DNA from: Exobacillus caeni | Lineage (GTDB): Bacteria; Bacillota; Bacilli; Bacillales; Guptibacillaceae | NCBI RefSeq assembly: GCF_005747095.1 | Contig: NZ_SWLG01000004.1 | Span: forward strand, 1 to 64,000 | Direction: 5' to 3' | Length of the DNA: 64,000 nucleotides | Translations under genes and position numbers: made by a program | Notes under the pieces: model-generated | The model's input: only the letters and a program-made list of their open reading frames with translations | Told to the model about the DNA's origin: nothing | The model's database searches: none | Shown here: positions 7,991 through 15,947 of the stretch, piece after piece | How the letters are laid out: the number at the start of each line of letters is the position of its first letter | How positions within the stretch are numbered: the stretch's first letter is position 1

Positions 7991-8095
7991 TTATCTGTTG
8001 CCTTTTTTAGTTGTGCCGGGTCTATCGTTATATCCTGCAGTGAAAATTGCAGCTAAGAAAGAAAGTGTTACAACTAGTATTCCAAGGAAACCCAT
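7991..8095 (-). CDS. 34-residue membrane miniprotein
   Basis: The gene reads MGFLGILVVTLSFLAAI, then FTAGYNDRPGTTKKGNR. Residues 2-18 form one hydrophobic helix, followed by a short polar, basic tail that probably faces the cytoplasm. A strong ribosome site GAGGAGGA lies 7 bases before the ATG at 8095, which is the main evidence that it is real. Function unknown. The palindromic repeat lies just beyond its stop codon. Confidence 0.6.
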   Translation of the reverse strand: MGFLGILVVTLSFLAAIFTAGYNDRPGTTKKGNR

Positions 8096-8206
8096 CGTTT
8101 CATCCTCCTCAGGTAAATTATGTCCAAGTCTATCCTTCATTATAAACTATATCCCATTATCTGTGAATGAAAAACAACAATTTTAAGATAGTTTGTCACA
8201 ACTTAC

Positions 8207-8235
8207 TTGGAATTATCGTTTGAATTATTTAATAT
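8207..8235 (+). promoter_or_regulatory. Sigma-A promoter of the monooxygenase gene
   Basis: TTGGAA at 8207-8212, 17-base spacer, TAATAT at 8230-8235, 38 bases before the start codon. No clear Fur box was seen. Confidence 0.65.
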
Positions 8236-8272
8236 GGAAGTAGAACGAATATAAAAGGAGGCTTATTGTACA

Positions 8273-8578
8273 ATGTATGTTGTGATGAATGAACTGAAAG
8301 TCCCTAAAGAAGCGAAAGGCGTTATGAAAGAGCGCTTTGGCAAAAGTTCCGAAAATATGAAAAACGTAGAGGGTTGCCTTGAATTTTTATTTTTAGATAA
8401 CGTAGATGAAAACGGCAAACTGGTCGTTTTCACAAAGTGGGAGTCAAAAGAAGCATATGAGAATTGGGTGAACTCTGATGCATTTAAAAATGCCCACAAA
8501 GAAAAAAGAGAATCCAAAGAGAAATCCCCAGCTTCAGGAAATGAACTAAATGAATACACAGTGGTCTACCATACATAG
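8273..8578 (+). CDS. IsdG/HmoA-type heme-degrading monooxygenase
   Basis: A 101-residue protein of the antibiotic-biosynthesis-monooxygenase (dimeric ferredoxin-like barrel) fold. The IsdG catalytic triad appears conserved as Asn6, Trp65 and His75, with the family spacing (Trp and His ten apart, as in IsdG Trp67/His77). Conserved core motifs are VEGCLEFLFLD and VVFTKWESKEAYENW. Predicted cytosolic homodimer that opens heme and releases iron. AAAAGGAGG precedes the ATG by about 11 bases. Single gene with its own promoter and terminator. Substrate assignment rests on the triad. Confidence 0.8.
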   Translation: MYVVMNELKVPKEAKGVMKERFGKSSENMKNVEGCLEFLFLDNVDENGKLVVFTKWESKEAYENWVNSDAFKNAHKEKRESKEKSPASGNELNEYTVVYHT

Positions 8579-8585
8579 GCCATCC

Positions 8586-8621
8586 AACCGGAGTGAATAA
8601 ACATATTCACTCCGGTTTTTT
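8586..8621 (+). terminator. Terminator
   Basis: Perfect 14-bp stem: AACCGGAGTGAATA (8586-8599) with TATTCACTCCGGTT (8604-8617), then T-run. Confidence 0.93.
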
Positions 8622-8642
8622 CATAGGTAATATAGAGGGCAT

Positions 8643-8688
8643 GACCCCGGCTTAAGAGTTATCCACAAAAATTTTGGGGTCAGACCCC
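8643..8688. repeat. GACCCC palindrome flanking a DnaA-box-like site
   Basis: GACCCCGG at 8643-8650 and GGGGTC at 8676-8681 are inverted. The second is part of the near-perfect palindrome GGGGTC-a-GACCCC (8676-8688). Between them lies TTATCCACA (8659-8667), identical to the DnaA-box consensus. It is non-coding and sits upstream of prkA. Confidence 0.5.
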
Positions 8689-8755
8689 GAATTATAAAGG
8701 ACATCCCGGCATAATATGTATTAATATGGATGAATCCAACTTGGAGGGGGCACAT

Positions 8756-10651
8756 ATGGATATCTTAAGAAAAATCCAGTACAATCGTGAGCACGAGAAC
8801 AGGTTGAAATGGGAAGGTACTTTCGCGGATTATCTGGAGATCTTAAAAGAACGTCCTGAAGTGGCGCAATCAGCTCATTCACGCGTTTATAATATGGTTA
8901 AAGATGCCGGTATCGAACAAGTTAACGGGAAAAAGGAGTATAAGTTTTTCTCGAGGCAGCTATTCGGACTTGAAGATGCAATCGAAAAGCTCGTAGAGGA
9001 ATATTTTCATCCGGCAGCCAAACGCCTGGACGTTCGTAAAAGAATCCTGTTGTTGATGGGACCTGTCAGCGGCGGTAAGTCCACGCTTGTGACAATGTTA
9101 AAACGTGGACTGGAAGTATACTCGCATACAGATGCCGGTGCAGTATATGCCATTAAGGGATGTCCGATGCATGAAGATCCTCTGCATTTAATTCCTCATC
9201 ATCTGCGGGATGACTTTTATGAAGAATACGGAATTAGAGTAGAAGGAAGCCTGTCACCTTTAAACATGATGCGCCTGGAGAAAGAATACGGCGGCCATAT
9301 TGAGGATGTTATTGTTGAGCGTATTTTCTTTAAGGAAGACAAACGTGTAGGGATTGGAACATTCAGTCCTTCTGATCCGAAATCTCAGGATATCGCCGAC
9401 CTTACCGGAAGCATCGATTTCTCCACCATAGCAGAATACGGTTCTGAATCCGATCCCAGAGCTTATCGGTTTGACGGAGAGTTAAACAAAGCTAACAGAG
9501 GTATGATGGAGTTCCAGGAGATGTTGAAGTGTGATGAGAAGTTCCTCTGGCACCTTTTATCCCTCACCCAGGAAGGAAACTTTAAAGCAGGAAGGTTTGC
9601 GCTGATATCCGCAGATGAACTTATTGTAGCTCATACGAACGAAGCGGAATACCGCTCGTTTATATCGAATAAAAAGAATGAAGCTCTTCACTCCAGAATT
9701 ATTGTGATGCCTATCCCTTATAACTTGAAAGTGAGTGAAGAAGAAAGAATTTACGAGAAGATGATCAGTGAGAGTGATATGGCCCATGTCCATATTGCAC
9801 CGCATGCATTAAGGGTTGCTGCCATCTTCTCGATCTTAACGAGGCTGAAGGAGTCTAAGAAGCAGGGGATCGACCCGGTGAAAAAGATGCGCCTCTATGA
9901 CGGTGAAAGCGTAGAAGGGTTTAATCAGGTTGACGTGGATGAGTTGAGAAAGGAATTCCCGGACGAAGGAATGAGCGGAATTGACCCGCGTTATGTAATC
10001 AACCGAATTTCCTCCACGATAATCCGAAAAGAAGTGCCGTCCATCAATGCACTCGATGTGTTACGGTCATTAAAAGACGGCCTTGACGCACACCCTTCTA
10101 TCTCTAAAGAAGATAAGGAAAAATACTTAAACTTTATTTCGATCGCAAGAAAAGAATACGATGACATCGCCAAGAAGGAAGTCCAAAAAGCGTTCGTCTA
10201 TTCCTATGAGGAATCAGCTAAAACACTGATGGATAACTACCTGGATAACGTCGAAGCTTATTGTAATAAAAATAAGCTGCGCGACCCGCTCACCGGTGAA
10301 GAAATGAGCCCTGACGAAAAGCTGATGCGCTCTATCGAAGAGCAAATCGGCATATCAGAAAATGCGAAAAAAGCGTTCCGCGAAGAAATTTTGATCCGTA
10401 TCTCTGCTTATGCGAGAAAAGGGAAGAAGTTTGACTATAATTCACATGAGCGCTTAAGAGAAGCGATTCAGAAGAAGCTATTCGCCGACTTGAAAGATGT
10501 TGTAAAAATAACAACCTCTTCCAAGACACCTGATGAAAGCCAGCTCAAGAAAATAAATGAAGTGATCGCACGCTTGATCGATGAGTACGGCTACAACTCC
10601 GTCTCCGCCAACGAACTGCTACGGTACGTAGGAAGCTTGCTTAACAGATAA
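8756..10651 (+). CDS. prkA: Serine protein kinase PrkA
   Basis: A 631-residue AAA+/kinase protein, the same length as B. subtilis PrkA. The Walker A site GPVSGGKSTLVTMLKRG lies near residues 101-117, in an N-terminal AAA domain, and the C-terminal part is the PrkA-type kinase-like domain. In B. subtilis it acts during sporulation and has been described both as a kinase and as a Lon-like protease. The start was set at the ATG after TTGGAGGGGG, ten codons into the longest frame. yhbH follows after signal peptidase; PrkA-YhbH-SpoVR form a known functional set, and spoVR lies 17 kb downstream. Confidence 0.95.
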   Translation: MDILRKIQYNREHENRLKWEGTFADYLEILKERPEVAQSAHSRVYNMVKDAGIEQVNGKKEYKFFSRQLFGLEDAIEKLVEEYFHPAAKRLDVRKRILLLMGPVSGGKSTLVTMLKRGLEVYSHTDAGAVYAIKGCPMHEDPLHLIPHHLRDDFYEEYGIRVEGSLSPLNMMRLEKEYGGHIEDVIVERIFFKEDKRVGIGTFSPSDPKSQDIADLTGSIDFSTIAEYGSESDPRAYRFDGELNKANRGMMEFQEMLKCDEKFLWHLLSLTQEGNFKAGRFALISADELIVAHTNEAEYRSFISNKKNEALHSRIIVMPIPYNLKVSEEERIYEKMISESDMAHVHIAPHALRVAAIFSILTRLKESKKQGIDPVKKMRLYDGESVEGFNQVDVDELRKEFPDEGMSGIDPRYVINRISSTIIRKEVPSINALDVLRSLKDGLDAHPSISKEDKEKYLNFISIARKEYDDIAKKEVQKAFVYSYEESAKTLMDNYLDNVEAYCNKNKLRDPLTGEEMSPDEKLMRSIEEQIGISENAKKAFREEILIRISAYARKGKKFDYNSHERLREAIQKKLFADLKDVVKITTSSKTPDESQLKKINEVIARLIDEYGYNSVSANELLRYVGSLLNR

Positions 10652-10665
10652 CAAAAAAGAAATTT

Positions 10666-10698
10666 AAAAAAGCATGCCTTCACGGGCATGCTTTTTTG
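10666..10698 (+). terminator. Terminator of prkA
   Basis: AGCATGCC pairs with GGGCATGCT across a 5-base loop, flanked by A-run and T-run. Confidence 0.93.
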
Positions 10699-10759
10699 CT
10701 GAATCGGATACAATGAATAAAAAAGTTAGGCTTATTTCTAGAAGATTATTGTTTTTGCA

Positions 10760-10965
10760 TAGAAGTCATAAACTGCGATGTAACGCTGCCGAAGCCTTCC
10801 TTGTCCTGCGGGAAAAGCAACAGCTGAAGATCCCGCAGGAAGCGTTCTTTGCTGACGAGGAAACTGAAGCGTTGCCCGCGGAAAGCGAACTGCCCGGAGT
10901 GGAAATCAATGCTGCAATTGCGTCGCAGTTCATCTCAACTTTGCAGCTTCAAAAGCAACAAAGTA
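10760..10965. repeat. Dispersed repeat with nested inverted repeats
   Basis: About 200 non-coding bases. Outer inverted repeat: AACTGCGATG at 10771-10780 versus CGTCGCAGTT at 10921-10930. Inner perfect inverted repeat: CCTGCGGG at 10805-10812 versus CCCGCAGG at 10832-10839. The core CCGCGGAAAGCGAACTGCC resembles a common Bacillaceae intergenic repeat (from memory). It is open in one frame but lacks a ribosome site. Confidence 0.55.
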
Positions 10966-11063
10966 TACGAAAAGAGCCAAAAATTATTTGATACGTAATT
11001 TAATCAAACGTTTGTTTAATCACTTTTTTCATAAAACTTTTACACAATAACCCGCTCAAAATC

Positions 11064-11092
11064 TTGCCGTAATGCGATTGGGATGGTAGATT
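11064..11092 (+). promoter_or_regulatory. Sigma-A promoter of the signal peptidase gene
   Basis: TTGCCG at 11064-11069, 17-base spacer, TAGATT at 11087-11092. A palindrome CAAACGTTTG lies upstream near 11007-11016 and could be an operator, but no factor can be named. Confidence 0.5.
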
Positions 11093-11123
11093 ATTAGTAA
11101 TACAAATGGAAAAGAGGCTAAAA

Positions 11124-11687
11124 ATGGAAACAAATCGTAATCCTGTCTGGGATTGGATAAAGGCATTTTCAATTGCAGTTATTCTTGCGGTTGTTATTCG
11201 TGAGTTCTTATTTACAAATTATATCGTTCATGGTGAGTCTATGATGCCGACTATTCAAGACGGCAATCGTTTAATTATAAATAAAATCGGTTATAACGTT
11301 GGAAATCCGGACCGCTTCGACCTTATTGTTTTTCATGCAAATGAAGAAGAAGATTATATCAAACGCGTGATCGGATTACCTGGAGATACCATCGAGTACC
11401 GGGATGATGTTCTTTATATTAACGGAAAGGCGGTTGAAGAACCTTATTTAGAACGTTACAAAAAGCAGGTTCTTAACGGAAACCTTACTGAGAACTTTAC
11501 CCTTGAAGAAAAAACGGGAAGAAAGGTAGTGCCGGAGGGCCATCTTTTCCTTCTCGGTGATAACCGTCTGCACAGCTATGACAGCAGGCATATCGGATTT
11601 GTAGAAATGGATAAAGTGGTTGGAAAAGTTAACCTTCGCTATTGGCCTCTTGAAGAGATCGATGTTAGCTTTCGCAGCAACCAGTAG
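11124..11687 (+). CDS. Type I signal peptidase
   Basis: A 187-residue SipS-type leader peptidase that cleaves signal peptides on the outer face of the membrane. One N-terminal membrane anchor (residues about 14-30) precedes the catalytic Ser39 in HGESMMPT. Lys80 is in YIKRVIGLPGD, and the C-terminal box GDNRLHSYDSRHIG is present. These correspond to Ser43 and Lys83 of SipS. The start ATG at 11124 has AAGAGG six bases before; a start six codons upstream is weaker. Bacillus carries several sip paralogs, so no letter is given. Own promoter and terminator. Confidence 0.93.
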   Translation: METNRNPVWDWIKAFSIAVILAVVIREFLFTNYIVHGESMMPTIQDGNRLIINKIGYNVGNPDRFDLIVFHANEEEDYIKRVIGLPGDTIEYRDDVLYINGKAVEEPYLERYKKQVLNGNLTENFTLEEKTGRKVVPEGHLFLLGDNRLHSYDSRHIGFVEMDKVVGKVNLRYWPLEEIDVSFRSNQ

Positions 11688-11692
11688 AATCT

Positions 11693-11731
11693 AAGGGACT
11701 GACTTAAAAGCAAAGTGTCAGTCCCTTTTTC
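11693..11731 (+). terminator. Terminator of the signal peptidase gene
   Basis: AAGGGACTGAC (11693-11703) pairs with GTCAGTCCCTT (11717-11727), followed by T-run. Confidence 0.92.
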
Positions 11732-11826
11732 TTTATTGTTTAAGAAATATGGGTGTCCATGTTTATAAAAGGGCAGTAGTAGCGGTTTGGAAATCAGCTA
11801 TAGCCGTTCTTTTTTTACTATTCTGG

Positions 11827-11902
11827 CATAGGATAACAAAACACAGATCCTATTGATTTGTCAGAATTAATTGTCAATTATCGCTTGTTTTTGCATAGGA
11901 TA
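11827..11902 (+). promoter_or_regulatory. Two CATAGGATA mother-cell-type -10 motifs
   Basis: CATAGGATAA occurs at 11827-11836 and again at 11893-11902, both upstream of yhbH. The form CATAnnnTA fits the -10 box of sigma-K (and is close to sigma-E). No good -35 box was found for either, so these are candidates only. Confidence 0.35.
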
Positions 11903-11971
11903 AAGTATACTCTTTGCAACTTCGTCTATGGAAAAAAATCAAAATTGTACTTTCTTAAAGGAGGGGAAAGG

Positions 11972-13144
11972 ATGAAAGACAGAAACTCGAACAATTTTGT
12001 CGTCTCTCAGGAGAATTGGTCCCTCCATCGAAAAGGTTATCAAGATCAACAACGACATGCAGAAAAAGTCCAGGAAGCAATTAAAAATAACCTGCCTGAT
12101 CTGATAAGCGAAGAAAGCATTATATTATCTAACGGACGTGATGTAATCAAAATTCCAATCCGTTCTTTGGATGAATATAAAATACGATACAATTATGATA
12201 AATCTAAGCACGTCGGTCAGGGAGATGGAGACAGCCAGGTGGGGGATGTCATTGCTCGCGACGGTTCAGGAGATGCTCAAGCAGGACCTGGGAAAGGGCA
12301 GGGAGCAGGAGACCAGCCCGGTGAAGATTATTATGAAGCAGAAGTATCACTGTTAGAACTTGAGGATGTGCTTTTTAGGGAACTTGCATTACCTAATTTG
12401 AAAGAAAAAGAATCCGCTGAAATTGTTCAGAAGAAGATCGAGTTTGATGACATACGTAAAACCGGACTGATGGGAAATGTTGATAAAAAGCGTACCATAC
12501 TCAGTGCGATCAAACGAAACGCGATCGAAGGAAGACCTGGAATCTCGCCGATCTACCAGGATGACTTACGATTTAAAACATGGAATGAAAAAACAAAGCG
12601 AGAATCCAAGGCGGTTGTTCTTGCCATGATGGATACGAGCGGTAGTATGGGAAAATGGGAAAAGTATATGGCCCGAAGCTTCTTTTTCTGGATGACTCGC
12701 TTCCTTCGCTCTAAATACGAAACGGTTGAAATTGAGTTTATCGCCCACCATACTGAAGCGAAAGTCGTCTCTGAAGACGATTTTTTTTCAAAAGGTGAAA
12801 GCGGAGGAACCATTTGTTCTTCAGCATACAGGCAGGCATTAGAGTTGATCGAACAGAAGTATTCTCCATCAAGGTATAACATCTATCCGTTCCATTTCTC
12901 AGATGGAGATAATTTAACATCAGATAATCCGCGCTGTGTGAAATTAGTGAATGAAATCATGTCGGTCTCTAACATGTTCGGTTACGGTGAAGTTAATGCT
13001 TATAACAGACATTCTACATTAATGAGTGCCTATAAAAACATCAAAGACGAGAAATTCAGGTATTATATTTTGAAGGAAAAGAAAGACGTATACCATGCGA
13101 TGAGGAGCTTTTTCCGTAAATCGGAAGAAAAAGCGCTCGTCTAA
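11972..13144 (+). CDS. yhbH: Sporulation-associated protein YhbH (UPF0229)
   Basis: A 390-residue protein of the YhbH/YeaH family, functionally linked to PrkA and SpoVR. A Gly/Gln/Asp-rich low-complexity stretch (residues about 80-115, repeats of [18 protein letters not shown]) separates the N-terminal part from a von Willebrand A-like domain. That domain has the metal-site motif MMDTSGSMG near residue 219. The start ATG follows AAAGGAGGGG; a frame 38 codons longer runs through non-coding sequence. The paired CATAGGATA boxes upstream fit expression in the sporulating mother cell. Confidence 0.92.
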   Translation: MKDRNSNNFVVSQENWSLHRKGYQDQQRHAEKVQEAIKNNLPDLISEESIILSNGRDVIKIPIRSLDEYKIRYNYDKSKHVGQGDGDSQVGDVIARDGSGDAQAGPGKGQGAGDQPGEDYYEAEVSLLELEDVLFRELALPNLKEKESAEIVQKKIEFDDIRKTGLMGNVDKKRTILSAIKRNAIEGRPGISPIYQDDLRFKTWNEKTKRESKAVVLAMMDTSGSMGKWEKYMARSFFFWMTRFLRSKYETVEIEFIAHHTEAKVVSEDDFFSKGESGGTICSSAYRQALELIEQKYSPSRYNIYPFHFSDGDNLTSDNPRCVKLVNEIMSVSNMFGYGEVNAYNRHSTLMSAYKNIKDEKFRYYILKEKKDVYHAMRSFFRKSEEKALV

Positions 13145-13176
13145 GAGGCTTCTTTTGAAGAAGCCTCTTTTCTTTT
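13143..13176 (+). terminator. Terminator of yhbH
   Basis: AAGAGGCTTCTT (13143-13154) pairs with AAGAAGCCTCTT (13158-13169), then T-rich. Confidence 0.93.
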
Positions 13177-13271
13177 CCTTAAATTGGAACCATATCCTTT
13201 GATGAAACCAATAATGAAAAGAGGACTATCTTTTCATACTAGTAGTAAATCTCATGTTGGAGGTGTCAGAA

Positions 13272-14123
13272 ATGAATCTAAATAAAATGATCTTCCTAAG
13301 CACCTTCATTTTTATGTTATTAGTCCCTTTTGAAAACGTGAATGGAAATCATGAGGAATCGTTATTCATCCATTTTATAGATGTTGGACAAGCAGACAGT
13401 ATACTGGTCCAAACATTAAACGGAAGAACGATGCTAATAGATGCCGGAGATAACCAGGATGGAAAAAGGGTAACGGCATATTTAAAAAAAAGAGGGATAA
13501 CCCGACTTGATTATTTAATCGCCACACATCCCCACCATGACCATATCGGAGGAATGGATTCGATTATTAAATCTTTCACGATAGGAAAGCTATTGATGCC
13601 CGAAGTCTCACACGACACAAAGTTTTATAGCGACCTCATAAAAGCAGCAACCCAAAAAGGGCTTCACATAGAGCAGGCTAAAGAAGGAAAGCGGTTCTCG
13701 CTTGCTCCTGGAATTTCCGTCCACATATTGTCCCCCGATAAGAGCAAATATCATTTATTAAATGATTACAGTGCGGTTATAAAAGTTACCCATCATAAAA
13801 ATAAATTCTTATTAATGGCAGATGCGGGATTCGCGGTCGAGAGGCAGTTATTAAGAAAGCATAAAGATATTCAGGCGGATGTGTTGAAAATTGGACACCA
13901 CGGTGCAAATACGGCGACTTCCAGCAGTTTTTTGAAAAAGGTCAACCCGGATTATGCAGTTGTGTCAGTTGGTAAAGACAATCCATATCATTATCCTGAT
14001 AATGAAGTGCTCCAGAGAGTCAACCAGAGAAGGATCCCGATGTATCGCACAGACCAGATCGGATCGATTATTGCAAAAAGTAACGGGAAAGCAATTTCAT
14101 TCACCAGTCAGTTAAAACCATGA
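13272..14123 (+). CDS. Secreted ComEC/Rec2-like metallo-beta-lactamase-fold hydrolase
   Basis: A 283-residue protein with a signal peptide (residues 1 to about 26, MNLNKMIFLSTFIFMLLVP, then ENVNGN) followed by a metallo-beta-lactamase fold. The metal motif is THPHHDHIGGMD, with LLMADAGF and KIGHHGANTATS further on, as in the soluble C-terminal domain of ComEC. There are no channel segments, so it is the stand-alone secreted form, perhaps a nuclease or phosphodiesterase outside the cell. Start ATG follows GGAGGT by 7 bases. No terminator was seen before the next gene, 101 bases on. Confidence 0.8.
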   Translation: MNLNKMIFLSTFIFMLLVPFENVNGNHEESLFIHFIDVGQADSILVQTLNGRTMLIDAGDNQDGKRVTAYLKKRGITRLDYLIATHPHHDHIGGMDSIIKSFTIGKLLMPEVSHDTKFYSDLIKAATQKGLHIEQAKEGKRFSLAPGISVHILSPDKSKYHLLNDYSAVIKVTHHKNKFLLMADAGFAVERQLLRKHKDIQADVLKIGHHGANTATSSSFLKKVNPDYAVVSVGKDNPYHYPDNEVLQRVNQRRIPMYRTDQIGSIIAKSNGKAISFTSQLKP

Positions 14124-14224
14124 GAACGCAAAAATAGGAAAAATAATATTTGCAGTTAAGGCAAAAATAATGATGAAGGGCAGGCATTTCTTGCTTTTCT
14201 AATAATTTTTTGGGGGAATATACG

Positions 14225-14692
14225 ATGCAAAACAACTTACAAAATGTTATGGCAAGCCAGGTAGTTTCCATTTCGCCAACACAATCGATCCAGGAAGCAG
14301 CCGCTTTAATGAGCCAATATAACATTGGTTCTTTGCCGGTTGTTGAAAATGGGCAGTTGAGAGGTATTGTTACTGACCGTGATATCACCCTTCGCGCAAC
14401 AGCATCTGGTGGAGACGGGAAAACGACGGTATCTCAATGTATGACTTCTAATGTTGTTTCTGCTACACCTGATATGACCACTGACCAGGCTGCAGCACTT
14501 ATGGCACAAAATCAAATCCGCCGCCTTCCAGTTGTTCAAAACAACCAGCTTGTCGGTTATGTGGCACTTGGAGATCTGGCTACTAAAACCCCGCAGCAGC
14601 AAGAAGCAGGTCAAGCTCTTTCTAGCATCTCTGTTCCATCTGAGCCGCAGCAAGGGCAAAATGGTACACCTGGACAGGGACAATTTCAATAA
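14225..14692 (+). CDS. Tandem CBS-domain protein (YhcV-like)
   Basis: A 155-residue protein made of a pair of CBS domains: VVSISPTQSIQEAAALM..SLPVVENGQLRGIVTDRDI (about residues 12-55) and VVSATPDMTTDQAAALM..RRLPVVQNNQLVGYVALGDL (about 75-117). A Gln/Pro/Gly-rich tail (QQGQNGTPGQGQFQ) follows. Such pairs bind adenosyl ligands; the effector here is unknown. Start ATG follows GGGGGAA. It lies before the HAD gene as yhcV lies before yhcW in B. subtilis. Confidence 0.85.
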   Translation: MQNNLQNVMASQVVSISPTQSIQEAAALMSQYNIGSLPVVENGQLRGIVTDRDITLRATASGGDGKTTVSQCMTSNVVSATPDMTTDQAAALMAQNQIRRLPVVQNNQLVGYVALGDLATKTPQQQEAGQALSSISVPSEPQQGQNGTPGQGQFQ

Positions 14693-14702
14693 CATAGCAG
14701 TG

Positions 14703-14731
14703 GAAAAGCATCCTCTCTGGATGCTTTTTCC
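14703..14731 (+). terminator. Terminator of the CBS gene
   Basis: GAAAAGCATCC (14703-14713) pairs with GGATGCTTTTTC (14719-14730). Confidence 0.9.
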
Positions 14732-14820
14732 TTGCACTATGCAAATGTATACCATATAACCTAGAATATAAGAGAACATTTATAATTAGAAAAAGATAAC
14801 TGAAAAGGTGATGATACATA

Positions 14821-15489
14821 ATGATTAAAGCGCTCGTCTTTGACTTTGACGGTTTGATCTTTGATACGGAGACTCAGGAATATAAAGCAATGGTGGAACT
14901 GTTTGAAGAATACGGAGCAGAGCTTCCTCTCGAGGTATGGGGGAAGTGTATCGGAACGCATGCTTCTTTTTTTGATCCGTTCGCTTATCTTGAAGAACAA
15001 ATCGGCCAAACAGTTAATAGAGAAGAACTACGATCAAGAAAATCAGAGCGGGTTAATGAGTTGCTAAAAGAAGAAAAGGCGCTTCCAGGCGTAGAAGATT
15101 ATTTGAAAGCTGCGAGAGAAGCGGGATTAAAGATCGGCCTTGCTTCAAGTTCACATTATGATTGGGTATCGAGGCATTTAAATTTTCTTGGGATAGCTGA
15201 ATATTTTGAGTGCATTAAAACAGCCGATGATGTTGAAAATGTAAAACCCGATCCGGCCCTCTATTTAAAAGCGGCAGAGTGCCTCGGGGTAAGTCCAGAA
15301 GAGGCTCTCGCATTTGAAGATTCTGCGAATGGTGCACTCGCTGCAAAACGTGCGGGTATGTATTGTGTGGTTATCCCCAACTCTGTAACAAAAGACCTTG
15401 TCTTTGATGAAGTGGACCACAGGATGGAAACGATGGCAGAATTGGAGTTGCATCTTTTAATTGAAAAAGTTCAAAAGCAAGGGGAATAA
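14821..15489 (+). CDS. yhcW: HAD hydrolase, beta-phosphoglucomutase-like (YhcW)
   Basis: A 222-residue HAD-superfamily phosphatase/mutase. The nucleophile motif is FDFDGLIFDTE (Asp8, Asp10), with a helical cap, motif II ASSSH, the Lys in VKPDPALY, and motif III FEDSANG. Substrate is probably a small phosphosugar, but the sequence does not decide. GTG of the next gene follows 3 bases after the stop, so HAD, VOC and perhaps YhcX form an operon. Confidence 0.87.
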   Translation: MIKALVFDFDGLIFDTETQEYKAMVELFEEYGAELPLEVWGKCIGTHASFFDPFAYLEEQIGQTVNREELRSRKSERVNELLKEEKALPGVEDYLKAAREAGLKIGLASSSHYDWVSRHLNFLGIAEYFECIKTADDVENVKPDPALYLKAAECLGVSPEEALAFEDSANGALAAKRAGMYCVVIPNSVTKDLVFDEVDHRMETMAELELHLLIEKVQKQGE

Positions 15490-15492
15490 AAA

Positions 15493-15882
15493 GTGAAGGT
15501 CAAAGGTTTTAGCCATGTTACGATCCGTGTCAGCGATTTAAACCGTTCCTTGCAGTTTTACCAGGATTGCCTTGAAATGAAGGTTGTCCATAAAGGCAGG
15601 AGAGATGCATATCTGGAATGGGGAACGGCATGGATATGCCTGGTTGAATCGGATATTTTAAAAAGAACTGAGAACCAGGCAGGGGTTGACCATGTTGCGT
15701 TTTATATAGAGGAAGAGAACTTTGAAGACGCTGTTAATAAGCTGATAGCCAGGAAAGTAACTGTTGCCAGAATGCCAGTGAAAAGAGGCCAGGGAATGAC
15801 GTTTAACTTTTTGGATCCCGATGGCACTCAGCTGGAGCTCCATACCGGTACTTTAAAGTCACGTATGGAAGTGTGGGTTTGA
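15493..15882 (+). CDS. VOC (glyoxalase/dioxygenase-fold) protein
   Basis: A 129-residue vicinal-oxygen-chelate protein with two beta-alpha-beta-beta-beta modules. Metal-ligand candidates are His8 in GFSHVTIRVSDL, His58 in GVDHVAFYI, and the C-terminal Glu in GTQLELHTG. It could be a lactoylglutathione-type or bacillithiol-linked enzyme; the substrate is open. Start GTG with AAGGGGA seven bases before. It sits between yhcW and yhcX, where I do not remember a counterpart in B. subtilis. Confidence 0.82.
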   Translation: MKVKGFSHVTIRVSDLNRSLQFYQDCLEMKVVHKGRRDAYLEWGTAWICLVESDILKRTENQAGVDHVAFYIEEENFEDAVNKLIARKVTVARMPVKRGQGMTFNFLDPDGTQLELHTGTLKSRMEVWV

Positions 15883-15947
15883 AAAGGGCATAGAACATCA
15901 GGGGGAAGGGTAAAGTTAAGCAACGATCATAGATGGAGGTATGTTAG

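Noticed and set aside
7998-8186. A 62-codon plus-strand frame
   Set aside because: No ribosome site; it is opposite the 34-residue membrane protein gene, which has a strong one.
10674-10991. A 105-codon plus-strand frame after prkA
   Set aside because: It begins inside the prkA terminator and crosses the repeat at 10760-10965, with no ribosome site.
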